A stretch of DNA of 64,000 bases from VBAS01 sp963773465 (GCA_963773465.1 CAVZBF010000002.1:1364001-1428000); one strand, 5' to 3'; shown: positions 9,476-20,570, numbered from the stretch's first letter. A program made the numbers and translations. The notes: generated by a model from the letters alone, not told the origin.

Positions 9476-10977
9476 ATGGCAACAAGAATTACTCCCACTG
9501 CAGACAATCAATCCCAAAAATTTTTCGGCGAAGGACTCACATTTGATGATGTCTTATTATGCCCGGCTATAGCCAGGTATTACCCCGAGATGTTGATATC
9601 AAGGACCCGGCTTACAAAAGACATTACATTAAATGTTCCAATGCTTTCTGCCGCAATGGATACCGTAACGGAAGCTAATCTTGCAATTGCACTGGCAAGA
9701 GAAGGCGGACTTGGCATACTTCATAAAAACATGACCATTGAAGAACAGGCCGCGCAGGTACGTAAAGTAAAAAGAAGTGAAAGCGGTTTGATACTTGACC
9801 CGGTTACACTTACTAGCAAATGCAACGATCGGTGATGCATTGAAATTGATGAGAGAAAATAAGATCGGCGGTATTCCTATTATTGATAAGAACAGGAAAG
9901 CTGGTTGGCATTCTTACCAACCGTGATCTGCGTTTTGAAGACGATCCCAAAAGAAAAGTGAGTGAAGTGATGACGAAAGAAAATCTGTATACTGCACCGG
10001 AAGGAACCGATCTGAAAAAAGCAGAACAACTTTTTAAGAAAACAAAAGTTGAAAAACTTCCGATCGTCAATAAACAGGGAAAGCTAAGCGGGCTTTTTAC
10101 TTACAGTGATATTTTGAAATTGAAAAGTCATCCCAATGCAGTAAAAGATTCTTTCGGAAGATTATTGGTTGGTGCTGGTGTTGGAATTACAAGAGATATG
10201 ATGGATCGTGTAGATGCATTGCAAAAGGTAGGTGTTGATGTCATTTGCTTGGACAGTGCACATGGGCATAGTAAAGGAGTGATCAGCGCATTGAAAGATG
10301 TAAAAAAGAATTTTAAAAACATCAATGTGATTGCCGGCAATGTAGGAACTGCTGCGGGTGCAAAAGCAGTTGCAGAAGCCGGCGCTGATGCAGTAAAAGT
10401 TGGTATTGGTCCCGGGTTCGATTTGTACAACACGAATTGTTGCCGGTGCAGGTGTACCGCAACTCACTGCGGTAATGGAAGCATGCTCTGTATTAAAACA
10501 GAAAAATATTCCGTTAATTGCCGATGGTGGTATTCGTTATACCGGTGATATGGTAAAAGCACTGGCTGCCGGCGCAGATTGTGTAATGATGGGAAGCATT
10601 TTTGCAGGCACTGAAGAAAGTCCGGGTGAAACTATTATTTATGAAGGAAGAAAATTCAAAGAATACCGCGGCATGGGTTCGCTTGGTGCCATGGCTACCG
10701 GCAGCAGCGATCGTTATTTCCAGGATGTGGAAGATGATGTAAAGAAATTTGTTCCGGAAGGAATTGAAGGCCGTGTTGCATACAAAGGCACATTGAAAGA
10801 AGATCGTTTATCAATATACCGGCGGACTTCGTGCAGGTATGGGTTATTGCGGTGCAAGCAGTATTGATGAATCTGCAGAAAGCAACTTTTATCAAAATCA
10901 CCAATGCCGGAATGAGAGAAAGCCATGCGCATGATATGGAGATAACAAGAGAAGCGCCGAATTATAGCAGGAGGTAA
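9476..10977 (+). CDS. guaB: IMP dehydrogenase GuaB (several frame breaks)
   Basis: GuaB oxidises IMP to XMP with NAD, the committed step of GMP synthesis. Joined frames give about 490-500 residues, the normal length. Seen in order: FGEGLTFDDVLLCPA, the CBS pair (IGDALKLMRENKIGGIP after correction; EVMTKENLYTAPEGTDL), the barrel (DVICLDSAHGHSKGV, VIAGNVGTAAGAKAV), the catalytic-Cys loop GPGSICTTRIVAGAG, and the flap with GSLGAMATGSSDRYF. The C-terminus MEITREAPNYSRR ends at 10975-10977. Frame breaks: about 9815, 9900, 10427 (one extra G in GGG), 10805 and 10872. All are single-base and leave family residues intact on both sides, which favours sequence error over a pseudogene. MATRITPTAD is chosen because it follows the promoter directly. 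Confidence 0.93.
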
Positions 10978-11263
10978 AACAAAACCTAACCCAACCCCCT
11001 GTCCCCCTAAAGGGGAGACTTAGATTTATGCATCACTTCGTGATTGAAATTGCTATAATGATGAAGCGGAAGATATGCAGTTAAATTTGAAGCGTCTATA
11101 TTTGTTTGGTATTTATATTAGTTGATTTGGAAGAACGAAAAGCTTGGATTTGTGCTAAAGCACCGCTCCTTCTCCTTAAGGAGAAGGAGATGGAGGATGA
11201 GGCTTCTACTGTATATCTTTATTCAGCATTCAACTTAAGATCTATAAACTTTAAATTTGAGAA
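10978..11263. repeat. Intergenic region with two hairpin repeats
   Basis: CCCCCTAAAGGGGAGAC (about 11002-11018) is a short hairpin just after guaB. CTCCTTCTCCTT at 11166-11177 is followed by its exact complement to 11189, a 24-bp perfect palindrome. Related CTCCTTCTCC words occur in frame in the GNAT gene at about 40720. No ORF was recognised between them. Confidence 0.7.
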
Positions 11264-11902
11264 ATGAGAACCACCCTATTCTTAACAATAATGTTATCTG
11301 CACTGTATGCCGGCGCTCAGCAACCGGCTACAACAGATGATGGCAAGCGGGTATTATTGCATGATAATGGCAAATGGGAATATGTAAAAGAAGACGTTGA
11401 TTCAGCGGCAGGGCAATCAAATCTGAAATCATATACCAAACCGGCCACAGCAAAGACATTAGCCAAATCCGAAAAAAATAATTTTGCTGTCTGGTACGAT
11501 AACAAAAAATGGAAAATAGATGAAGATCCCAGCAACGAAGCTTCGGAGTTTTCATTCAGATTGCTGAAAGGCGACGGATATGCAATGGCAATCACTGAAC
11601 GAATTGAGATCGATATTAACAATCTGAAAGAAGTAGCCCTGGCCAATGCCCGCAATGCAGCCCCCGATATTACGTTGGAAAAAGAAGAATTAAGGATCGT
11701 AAATGGTAAAAAAGTGAAATTCCTGCAAATGAGCGGTACTGCATCCGGTGTTAAATTCACTTATGTTGGCTATTATTATTCTGATGAAAGCGGTACAATA
11801 CAACTTGTTTGCTTTACAGGAAGAAATTTACTGAAGGTCTATCTAAAAGATTTTGAAGAATTATTGAATGGGCTCGTTACTATTGAACCTAAGAAAGACT
11901 AA
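11264..11902 (+). CDS. Secreted protein of unknown function
   Basis: The 212-residue protein has a clear signal peptide (MRTTLFLTIMLSALYAGAQ). The segment DGKRVLLHDNGKWEYVKED is a motif often seen near the N-terminus of uncharacterised Bacteroidota periplasmic proteins. Residues 70-210 look like one alpha/beta domain (WYDNKKWKIDEDP, SGTASGVKFTYVGYYYSDES, LEELLNGLV-like end), reminiscent of small lipid- or ligand-binding periplasmic folds, but no catalytic motif is visible. It lies 47 bp upstream of the DUF4105 gene and may be transcribed with it. Confidence 0.7.
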   Translation: MRTTLFLTIMLSALYAGAQQPATTDDGKRVLLHDNGKWEYVKEDVDSAAGQSNLKSYTKPATAKTLAKSEKNNFAVWYDNKKWKIDEDPSNEASEFSFRLLKGDGYAMAITERIEIDINNLKEVALANARNAAPDITLEKEELRIVNGKKVKFLQMSGTASGVKFTYVGYYYSDESGTIQLVCFTGRNLLKVYLKDFEELLNGLVTIEPKKD

Positions 11903-11949
11903 TGATAGATCGGGCATTTTTTGTTTTGGATAACCAATAAACATTTTCT

Positions 11950-13119
11950 GTGAAGTATCTTTTATTTTCTGCATTTTTCTTTCTTTCATTTACTTCATCA
12001 GCACAAATACAGATCGGGCCGGATAGCGATCAAGGCTGTGGTATTCGCATCAGTTTACTTACCTGCACACCTGGTACAGAAATATACTCAACATTTGGAC
12101 ATAGCGCATTAAGAGTGGTTGACAGCAATACGAACAGGGATATTGTTTTTAACTATGGCACTTTTGATTTTTATGATCCCGGCTTCACTGCAAAATTTGT
12201 TAAAGGAAAACTTTTATATTTTGTTGACACGAGTTCATTGCCATCTTTTATGGTTGAATATGAAGAGTACAAAAGAGGAGTTACGGAACAGGTAATAAAT
12301 CTTTCCTGCGAAGAAAAACAAAGAATGGTTGCAGCTCTTTTTGAAAATATAAAAGAAGAAAACAAATTTTACCGTTACGATTTTAATTATGACAACTGCA
12401 CAACCCGGCTGCGTGACATATTGGAAAAAGCTGCAGGCAAGCAATTAGAAACAAAAAACATTTTACCAAAGCCTGGCACCACTTTCCGGAATTTGATACA
12501 TGTTTATCTTAACAGGGGCGGTCAGCAATGGAGCAAACTCGGTATCGATATGCTTCTTGGTAATCCGATGGATAAGAAAGTCACTAATCGTGAGGCGATG
12601 TTCCTGCCTGATTATTTGCTGATGGCTTTTGACAGTTCGAAACTGGATGGACAACCCGTAGTTAATGAGAAAAAGATCCTGCTCAATTATTTTGAATCCT
12701 ATAAAACAAAATCAGGCATTACGCCACTTATTGTTTTTGGGATTTTGTTTTTAGTAATAGCAGTGCTGAGTTTTTTTACCCGCAATACATGGAGCTTGTT
12801 TTTTAAAATTTTTGACTTTTTATTTTTTACTTTTTTGGGGTTGATTGGTTTTCTCATCCTGTTCATGTGGTTTGGAACCGACCACGCCATGTGTAGGAAC
12901 AATTTTAATTTATTGTGGGCATTGCCAACTCATTTACCTGTTGCATTTATCTTATTCAGTAAAAAGCAATGGGTAAATAGTTATTTCCGTTTCATCTTTT
13001 TTTATACAATAGCATTATTGCTGGCATGGTTCTTTCTGCCTCAGCAATTCAATCCGGCGCTGTTAGCAATAACAGGGATTATCTTAATCAGGAGTTTTTT
13101 CTTAAGTAAAAGAATGTGA
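11950..13119 (+). CDS. DUF4105 (Lnb-like N-terminal) membrane protein
   Basis: The GTG at 11950 begins a signal peptide (residues 1-19, ending SSAQ). Residues about 25-180 match the DUF4105 family (ISLLTCTPGTEIYSTFGHSALRV, with the conserved STFGHSALR; YNDNCTTRLRDI-like FNYDNCTTRLRD). The conserved His and Cys/Asn-Cys suggest an NlpC/P60-like papain fold, an inference from the family. Residues about 255-385 have four to five transmembrane segments. The function is unknown. The last bases overlap the GTG of the downstream alpha/beta hydrolase, so the two are probably translationally coupled. Confidence 0.85.
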   Translation: MKYLLFSAFFFLSFTSSAQIQIGPDSDQGCGIRISLLTCTPGTEIYSTFGHSALRVVDSNTNRDIVFNYGTFDFYDPGFTAKFVKGKLLYFVDTSSLPSFMVEYEEYKRGVTEQVINLSCEEKQRMVAALFENIKEENKFYRYDFNYDNCTTRLRDILEKAAGKQLETKNILPKPGTTFRNLIHVYLNRGGQQWSKLGIDMLLGNPMDKKVTNREAMFLPDYLLMAFDSSKLDGQPVVNEKKILLNYFESYKTKSGITPLIVFGILFLVIAVLSFFTRNTWSLFFKIFDFLFFTFLGLIGFLILFMWFGTDHAMCRNNFNLLWALPTHLPVAFILFSKKQWVNSYFRFIFFYTIALLLAWFFLPQQFNPALLAITGIILIRSFFLSKRM

Positions 13120-13913
13120 TCGTGGAAAAAACAATTCTATACCAAAACAAAAAAATCTTTTATCGACGCTTCGGTAATGGTGATCCTGTACTGCTTGTTC
13201 ATGGCTTTGGTGAAGATGGAGAGGTTTGGAATACTCAAATCGAATTTTTAAAAGATGAATATCATCTCATCGTGCCGGACCTTCCGGGCTCAGGTAAATC
13301 GGAAATGATCAGTGACATGAGTATGGAAGGAATGGCGGAGGTATTGCATTCGATCATTCACGAAGAGAACATTGATATGTGTACGGTTATTGGTCATAGC
13401 ATGGGCGGTTATATCACGTTAGCCCTTGTTGAAAAATACTGGAACCATGTAAATGCGTTTAGCCTGTTTCATTCTTCTGCTTTTGCTGATACTGAAGAAA
13501 AAAAACAAACCCGTAAAAAAGGAATTGAATTCGCAAAGCAACATGGTGCATTTGAATTTTTGAAGACAGCAACACCCAACTTGTTTTCACCAAATTCCAA
13601 ATCCGAAATCCCAAACACCATTGAAAAACTTATTGCAAGCTTAGCCAGCTTTTCCACCGATGCACTCGTAGCTTATTACGAGGCAATGATGAAAAGACCA
13701 GACAGAACTTCTCTTCTGAAAAAAACGGAAAAACCCGTTCTTTTTGTTGCGGGCGCACATGATAATGCAGTTCCTTTAAATGACATCCTTAAGCAATGCC
13801 ATCTGCCTGAAAAATCTTATTTTCACGTCTTGGACAAATCTGGACATATGGGAATGATGGAAGAGCCTGAAAAAGCCAACCAGATATTGGAAGATTTTTT
13901 GGTGAATAAATGA
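13116..13913 (+). CDS. Alpha/beta hydrolase
   Basis: The 265-residue cytosolic hydrolase shows the oxyanion segment VHGFGEDGEVW (near 30), the nucleophile elbow VIGHSMGGYI (Ser near 95), the acid in FVAGAHDNAVP (near 215) and the catalytic His in DKSGHMGMMEEP (near 245). The substrate cannot be inferred. The start is GTG at 13116 (alternative GTG 13122), overlapping the DUF4105 stop by 4 bp. Residues about 156-166 (SPNSKSEIPNT) are encoded by CAAATTCCAAATCCGAAATC, a word typical of the short intergenic repeats of this genome, so this loop may be a domesticated repeat. Confidence 0.9.
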   Translation: MIVEKTILYQNKKIFYRRFGNGDPVLLVHGFGEDGEVWNTQIEFLKDEYHLIVPDLPGSGKSEMISDMSMEGMAEVLHSIIHEENIDMCTVIGHSMGGYITLALVEKYWNHVNAFSLFHSSAFADTEEKKQTRKKGIEFAKQHGAFEFLKTATPNLFSPNSKSEIPNTIEKLIASLASFSTDALVAYYEAMMKRPDRTSLLKKTEKPVLFVAGAHDNAVPLNDILKQCHLPEKSYFHVLDKSGHMGMMEEPEKANQILEDFLVNK

Positions 13914-13935
13914 AAACTAAGTCAGCCCGAGAAAA

Positions 13936-16546
13936 ATGAAGCGTCAGTTTTTAAGTCTTATTATAGTTTTATCACTGGCATTATCTTCTTATGCCAACCA
14001 TATTACCGGTGGTGAAATGTCTTATAGCCTCGTTAGCCAGTCGGGCGGTAATTATACTTATGCAATAACGTTGAAGCTCTTCAGAGATGCCACGAGTGCC
14101 ACTGCACTTGATCCTTTTGTAAATATTGCTATTTACAGCAAAGGGACTAACGTATTAATATGGAGTTCAACGGCACCGGGGATCGCAATGGCTACAAACA
14201 TGATACTCACCGCCACGCCGGGACCCTGTATCGTTAATCCACCGATAGTTTCATACCAGGTAGGTTTTTATAATTTTACTGTAACACTACCCGGTTCAGC
14301 TTTTGGTTACACTATCGCTTATGCCCGTTGCTGCAGAGTTGCCGGTATTACGAATGTTGTTGCCCCTTCTTCAAATTATGGCGCAACATATACCGCTGAA
14401 ATCCCTGGCAATGCAGTAGAGCCAACAGGCGCTGCAAATAATAGTGCCCGGTTTCTTGGTATTGATACTGTTATTATTTGTGCAGGCTATCCATTTACAT
14501 ACAACTTTGGCGCAACCGATCCGGATGGAGACGCTCTCACGTATGGATTCATGGAAGCATTTACAAACACAGGAGGTACAGTTCCAAATCCACCGCAGCC
14601 ACCGCCATATATACCGCTTAATTATAATGCGCCGTATAGTGCAATTTCCCCGATGGGAAACTTAGTAACTATTGACCCGAATACCGGGATGATCAGTGGC
14701 ACCGCTCCCTCGGCCGGTATCTATGTTGTTACTGTTTATGTAAGGGAATTTCGCAATGGTGAGTTAATTGCTACCCAGCGAAAAGACCTGCAGATAAAAA
14801 TAGCTGACTGTGATGTAGCCACTGTAACACTGGAACCCAATGGTTATATAAACTGTAATGATTATACCGTTTCATTCAGCAATCTTTCTCCCAGTTCACT
14901 TATCAATAATTATTTCTGGGATTTTGGAGATGCTGCAACGCTTGCCGATACTTCACGTTTAGCAACACCAAGCTATACATATCCTGATACGGGAATTTAT
15001 ATGGTAAAAGTTGTTGCTAACCGTAATCAGCCTTGTTCAGATTCTACAACCGCACAAGTACGAGTGTTCCCAGGATTTTTTCCAAACTTTAGCCATACGG
15101 GTATGTGCATGAACACTCCCGTGCAATTCCAGGACCTGACCACTGCCACGTATGGCAGTATTAATTTCTGGCGATATGATTTTGGTGTTACTTCTCTTTC
15201 AAGCGATACATCACGACTGCGAAATCCTCAATATACATACACCGCAATAGGAAGTTACACTGCAGAATTTATTGTCGGCAGCAGCAAAGGCTGCCGTGAT
15301 ACAATTTATCAAACGGTAGATATTATCGATAAGCCGCCGATAACGATGGCGTTTCGTGATACGCTTATATGCAATGATACAATACAACTGAATGCAACAG
15401 GAAGCGGAGCAATATTCATGGACACCGAATTATAATATTACTAATTCAACTTCAGTAACTCCATCCGTGCATCCGCAAACAACTACTGTGTACACAGTGG
15501 AATTTAACGACAATGGATGCCGAAATACAGATTCCGTAAGAGTGAGAGTGGTGAGTGCAGTTAATCTCACCGCAAATAACGACACAACCATTTGTGCAAA
15601 TGATCCTGTGCAATTAAATGCAATTACGGATGGGTTTCAATATTCGTGGCAGGCGAATCCCTCATTAAGCAATCCAAATATTTTAAACCCGGTGGCTACA
15701 CCTGCGGCAACCACCAATTACCAGATCACCTCAGTGATCGGCGGATGCACTGCTACTGAGAATGTGCTCGTAACTGTTATTCCGAGACCAACCGTAAATG
15801 CCGGTAATGATGTTGATATTTGTTACAATTCGGCAACGCAATTAAATGCGCAAACAAACGGAACTGCATTTACATGGTCGAATGCATCAAGCCTGAGTAA
15901 TGCGAGTCTTCTTAACCCGGTTGCTACGCCAACAAACACCACGTCGTATATATTAACCGCCACTGATAATACTTCCGGTTGTCCCAAGCCATCTTCCGAT
16001 ACTGTAACTGTAACCGTATTACCGAAAGTAAAAGCATTTGCGGGCAACGACACGGTGATCATTGCAAGTCTTCCATTACAATTAAAAGCAACAGGTGGTG
16101 TAACATATCAATGGGCACCTGCAACAGGTTTAGACAATCCGAACATTGCGGGCCCGGTAGCAATGCTTGATGGTAATCCTGAATATGTAACTTATATGGT
16201 AACCGTTACTGACCAGGCAGGTTGTTTCGATACTTCAAGTATTACTATCCGTGTTTATAAAACAGGGCCCGAAATTTTTGTCCCGACGGGATTTACACCT
16301 GATGGCAATGGCCGCAATGATGTATTCAGACCGATCTATGTTGGCATGAAAAAAGTTGATTACTTCAGAGTATATAATCGCTGGGGCAGACTTATTTACA
16401 GCAATAACCAGATGGATGGAAAAGGCTGGGACGGAACAATTAATGGAATAAAACAAAACACGGGCACATTTATTTGGATAGTACAAGCCACTGATATTAT
16501 CGGCAAGGTTCATTTCAAAAAAGGAACTGTTTCCCTTATCAGGTAA
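13936..16546 (+). CDS. PKD-domain T9SS type B secreted protein (frameshifted), paralogue 1
   Basis: Two frames join near 15400 into about 870 residues. Layout: signal peptide (to SSYA), a conserved N-terminal domain beginning NHITGGEMSYSLV with a cadherin-like TDPDGDALTYGF segment, two PKD-like domains (NYFWDFGDAA, FWRYDFGVTS), several repeats of the type NDTTICANDPVQLNA, and the type B sorting domain (VPTGFTPDGNGRNDVF, FRVYNRWGRLIYS, KKGTVSLIR). Secretion via T9SS is well supported; the task of the surface protein is not. The next gene is a full-length paralogue with the same domain order, so this is a tandem duplication. A hairpin terminator follows. Confidence 0.87.
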
Positions 16547-16569
16547 TTAATTTCAAAAAAATTGCGATG

Positions 16570-16598
16570 ATCCCTCCTGATTGAGAGGGATTTTTCTT
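16570..16598 (+). terminator. Rho-independent terminator after paralogue 1
   Basis: ATCCCTC (16570-16576) pairs with GAGGGAT (16585-16591) and is followed by TTTTCTTTTT. It lies 24 bp after the stop at 16546. Confidence 0.8.
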
Positions 16599-16810
16599 TT
16601 TAAAGAAACAACTTTATTATGCAGCATTCGTTTATCTATCAAAGTCTTAATACATTGTTAGCGTCTGGCGGATACTATTAGTTATGCGATATAATTTTTG
16701 TAATTTCAAAACTGAATTCCGACCCGGTGGAAAAGATTTCCCAGGCAAAAATCTATTCGGAACTGAGAGAGCTGTTCACAAATGAAATAAGCATCCGCAC
16801 TATATCCGGC

Positions 16811-19426
16811 ATGAAAAAAATATTTGTAATACTTTTTATTTTCTGCTCAGCAACTTCCTTTGCACGCCATATTGTAGGAGGAGAAATTTTTTATGAATAC
16901 CTGCGTCCAGGCAGTACTGCCGGAACAAGTGAATATAGAATTACATTGAGACTTTTCAGGGACTCCTTATCAGGCGGTGCCACACTTGATCCTACAGCAA
17001 ACATTGGCATATTTGATAAATTTTCAGGAGCAGCAGTTCCCGGTTCACCTTTCACTGCTAATCTTGATCACATTGAAACAATTCGCAAAAGCGGCAGCAT
17101 ACCCTGCATAATTAATCCACCACTGATCATATACCAGGTGGGATACTATTACTTGATTATTACACTGCCAAATAATCAAATGGGATATTGGATCGCATAT
17201 CAACGATGCTGTCGCGTAGATAATATTTCTAATCTCAGTGTAGCAATTGGTGTTGGGGCTACTTATGTGGGAAGCATTGCAGGCAGCAATACGTTGGGCA
17301 GCATGACCATCAATCATAACTCAAGTCCGCAATTTTATTTAAGAGATACCGCATTGGTTTGTCAAAACAGAAATTTTACGCTTGATTTTGGCGCTGCTGA
17401 TCCTGATAATGATGTGCTCACTTATGAATTTTGCGAAGCGTATTCCGGGGGCAGTGAAGGGAGTCCTGTAGTTCCTGATCCGCCGCCACCACCTTACGCT
17501 GTGGTTCCTTATGGTAATGGGTATAGTGCATTTTCTCCATTGGGCTCTGGTGTTACGATCAACCCAAATACAGGTATTATATCAGGCATAGCACCTTCCG
17601 CCGGTTCATATGTTATTACTGTTTGTGTAAATGAGTGGAGAAATGGAAATGTAATTAATACGCATCGAAAAGATTTTATTTTAAAAGTTGCCGATTGTGA
17701 TTTTGTGGCTGCACAATTACCACTTTCCGCAACACACTGCGACGATTTTACATCATTTTTTGAAAACCTAACACCCACGTCGCTTATTTATGCATGGCAT
17801 TGGGATTTTGGTGTTACTTCTATTCTCTCTGATACATCAAATCTTCAAAGCCCTTCTTATACCTACGCCGATACCGGTGTGTATACTGTTAAACTTGTGG
17901 TGAATCCAGGGGACCCTTGTTCAGATTCCGCAACAATGCGATTGGGTGTATATCCTGGCTTCTTTCCTGGGTTTACTTCTTCGGGTATCTGTGTAAATAA
18001 ACCAACAAGCTTTTTTGACACTTCAATATCAACCTATGGTATAGTAAACAAATGGAGCTGGAATTTTGGTGAAACCACGGTGAATAGCGACACTTCACAT
18101 ATAAAGAACCCAACCTATTCATACCCTACAATTGGAGTTAAAACTGTTCAGCTTATTGTTTCATGCAGCAAAGGATGTCTTGATACCGTATCAAAAGATA
18201 TTACGATCATCGATAAACCACCGATAACACTTCCATTTCGTGATACACTTATTTGTGATATCGATACGTTGCGATTAGCTGCTTCAGGTTCAGGAGTATT
18301 TTCATGGACACCGAATTATAATATCATTTCAGCAAACACCGCCAACCCGCTTGTTTATCCAAAAACAACAACTTGGTATAAGGTGTTGTTAGATGATAAT
18401 GGTTGCGTTAATACAGATTCTGTACGGGTAAGAGTGGTTAACAGGGTATCACTGGTGGTACGTCCCGATACAACTTATTGCGCAGGTGACGGAGTACAAT
18501 TATATGCAACCTCGGACGGATTACAGTTTTCATGGTCTCCTAATGTGGGTCTTAGTGATCCGAATATTATAAATCCATTTGCAAATCCACCAGGCAACAC
18601 TACATACCAACTTACTGCAAGTATTGGCAAATGCTCTACGACTGAGGATGTAAGGCTATTTCCGGTTCCTTATCCTTTTGCAAATGCCGGACCCGACCAG
18701 ATGATTTGTTTTAATTCGCAAACCCAACTTAACGGAAATGTAGTGGCTTCGAATTTTTTCTGGAGACCGCAAGGTTCGTTAAGTAATTCGAATATTCTAA
18801 ACCCTGTTGCACATCCAACTTCAACAACGAATTATATTTTGACTGCAACAGATACGTTGGGCTGTCCGAAACCAGGTTATGATACGGTAAGAGTTACTGT
18901 GCTTCCAAAAGTAAGAGCATTTGCAGGCAGGGATACAATGATAGTAGCGGGACAACCCTTACAATTAAATGCAAGCGGTGGTGAAAATTATGAATGGTCC
19001 CCGCCAACCGGTTTGAATAATATTACGATTTCAAATCCTGTATCGATGATTAATGGAAATATTGACAGTATCCGGTATAAAGTGTATGTCACCGATCTGC
19101 AGGGCTGCCTTGATTCGGCAACGATGCTTGTAAAAATTTTTAAAACCAATCCTCAAATATTCGTTCCTACTGGCTTCACTCCTAACGGCGACGGATTGAA
19201 TGACATTCTAAAACCAATTGCCGTAGGTATTAAACATATCGAGTACTTCAAAGTATATAATCGCTGGGGCCAATTAGTTTTCAGTACAACTACCAATGGC
19301 CAGGGATGGAATGGGCAGATCAGCGGTAAACCGCAAACCACGAATACATATGTATGGATGGTAAAAGCTGTAGATTACTTAGGCAAGCCTGTTTTCCAAA
19401 AAGGTACGGCTACACTTATTAGGTAA
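16811..19426 (+). CDS. PKD-domain T9SS type B secreted protein, paralogue 2
   Basis: The preferred start MKKIFVILFIFCSATSFA gives a clean signal peptide; an upstream in-frame start at 16727 adds 28 residues without one. The intact 871-residue protein mirrors its neighbour: ARHIVGGEIFYEY, cadherin-like AADPDNDVLTYEF, PKD segments (AWHWDFGVTS, KWSWNFGETT), repeated Ig-like units (PDTTYCAGDGVQLYA, GPDQMICFNSQTQLNG), and a C-terminal sorting domain with VPTGFTPNGDGLNDIL, FKVYNRWGQLVFS and KGTATLIR. It is exported across the outer membrane by T9SS. Similarity along the whole length implies a recent tandem duplication. Confidence 0.9.
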   Translation: MKKIFVILFIFCSATSFARHIVGGEIFYEYLRPGSTAGTSEYRITLRLFRDSLSGGATLDPTANIGIFDKFSGAAVPGSPFTANLDHIETIRKSGSIPCIINPPLIIYQVGYYYLIITLPNNQMGYWIAYQRCCRVDNISNLSVAIGVGATYVGSIAGSNTLGSMTINHNSSPQFYLRDTALVCQNRNFTLDFGAADPDNDVLTYEFCEAYSGGSEGSPVVPDPPPPPYAVVPYGNGYSAFSPLGSGVTINPNTGIISGIAPSAGSYVITVCVNEWRNGNVINTHRKDFILKVADCDFVAAQLPLSATHCDDFTSFFENLTPTSLIYAWHWDFGVTSILSDTSNLQSPSYTYADTGVYTVKLVVNPGDPCSDSATMRLGVYPGFFPGFTSSGICVNKPTSFFDTSISTYGIVNKWSWNFGETTVNSDTSHIKNPTYSYPTIGVKTVQLIVSCSKGCLDTVSKDITIIDKPPITLPFRDTLICDIDTLRLAASGSGVFSWTPNYNIISANTANPLVYPKTTTWYKVLLDDNGCVNTDSVRVRVVNRVSLVVRPDTTYCAGDGVQLYATSDGLQFSWSPNVGLSDPNIINPFANPPGNTTYQLTASIGKCSTTEDVRLFPVPYPFANAGPDQMICFNSQTQLNGNVVASNFFWRPQGSLSNSNILNPVAHPTSTTNYILTATDTLGCPKPGYDTVRVTVLPKVRAFAGRDTMIVAGQPLQLNASGGENYEWSPPTGLNNITISNPVSMINGNIDSIRYKVYVTDLQGCLDSATMLVKIFKTNPQIFVPTGFTPNGDGLNDILKPIAVGIKHIEYFKVYNRWGQLVFSTTTNGQGWNGQISGKPQTTNTYVWMVKAVDYLGKPVFQKGTATLIR

Positions 19427-19545
19427 CGTTCATTTATTCTCTTATTATTAAATATTAATTATTTTTTTATAATTCGGTCTTGGTTTATGGATACGACAAA
19501 ATAATCAATAATTAATAATCAATAATATTGCAGAAACATTTCAAA

Positions 19546-20301
19546 ATGCAGAAAGTTGTTTTTATAACCGGCGCCTCTTCAGGATTTGGAAAAGCATGTG
19601 CAGAAAAATTTGCGTGCCATGGATATGATGTAATTATAAATGGCCGCCGTGAAGAGAGGCTGCTGGAATTAAAAGAGCATTTAGAAAAAAAATATAATAC
19701 GGCAATTCTTGTTTCGGCTTTTGATGTAAGAAACAGGAATGAAGTTTTTGAAGCCGCAAAAAATATTCCGGAAGAATGGCAGCATATCGATGTGCTGATC
19801 AACAATGCCGGTCTTGCACTTGGCCGTGATTATTTTGATGACGGCGATCCTGATGATTGGGATACGATGATCGATACAAATGTGAAAGGCCTCCTTTATT
19901 CTACAAAAGCACTTTTTCCATTTATTAAAAAGAGTGCAAGTCCCCATATTATAAATCTTGGATCGGTAGCAAAAGAAGTGTATGAAAAAGGAAATGTTTA
20001 TTGCGCTACAAAAGCGGCTGTCGATATTCTTTCTCAATCCATGCGTGTCGATCTGTTAAGACATGGCATCAAAGTAACGGCTATACATCCCGGTGCTGCT
20101 GAAACGGAATTTTCTCTTGTTCGCTTCAAAGGTGATGAAGCCACGGCAAAAAAAATATACGATGGTTTAACGCCACTCACCCCTGAAGATGTAGCCGATG
20201 TTATCTATTACTGCACCACACTTCCTCCACATGTTTGCATCAATGATATCGTTTTAACCTGTCTGCGTCAGGCCAATGCTGTTTATTTTAATCGTAAATA
20301 G
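19546..20301 (+). CDS. Short-chain dehydrogenase/reductase (YdfG-like)
   Basis: Starting at MQKVVFITGASSG, the 251-residue protein has all classical SDR signatures: the cofactor motif TGASSGFGKA, an NADP-favouring Arg pair in NGRREERL, NNAG near residue 85, the catalytic Ser in INLGSVAKE, and YCATKAA with the Tyr/Lys pair near 150. The C-terminus resembles the YdfG/serine-3-hydroxy-acid dehydrogenase group (HPGAAETEFSLVRFKGD), which oxidises 3-hydroxy acids such as L-allo-threonine. The exact substrate is an inference. The open frame extends to a TTG at 19528, but the ATG is better. AT-rich TAATTATTAA-type repeats precede it. Confidence 0.92.
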   Translation: MQKVVFITGASSGFGKACAEKFACHGYDVIINGRREERLLELKEHLEKKYNTAILVSAFDVRNRNEVFEAAKNIPEEWQHIDVLINNAGLALGRDYFDDGDPDDWDTMIDTNVKGLLYSTKALFPFIKKSASPHIINLGSVAKEVYEKGNVYCATKAAVDILSQSMRVDLLRHGIKVTAIHPGAAETEFSLVRFKGDEATAKKIYDGLTPLTPEDVADVIYYCTTLPPHVCINDIVLTCLRQANAVYFNRK

Positions 20302-20570
20302 ACGCATCAACTTTGTTACATACCCTAATAACGCTTGACTATAATCAACATTTTTTCAATAAGTTGCATACTACTCGTAGATTTACGATTATTGCTTATA
20401 GCCCCGCCGTTAATTACTAATCCCTTTTACTAAATCCGCCTCTTTAAACTTTCGTAAGACGACTTGGAATTTGTACCCGCATTTGAATTTACTTAATCAA
20501 AAATTTAGACCCGAGATTGAGACACTCTATTTTTATATTGTTGTTCCTTCAATTCCTGTTAAGAACCTTT

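Noticed and set aside
9476..10977. Programmed frameshifting in guaB
   Set aside because: Five separate shifts with no slippery site and stem-loop pattern are far better explained as sequence error.
15823..16062. Long antisense reading frames opposite the PKD genes
   Set aside because: They are shadows of the real secreted proteins in opposite frames; they lack starts and family residues.
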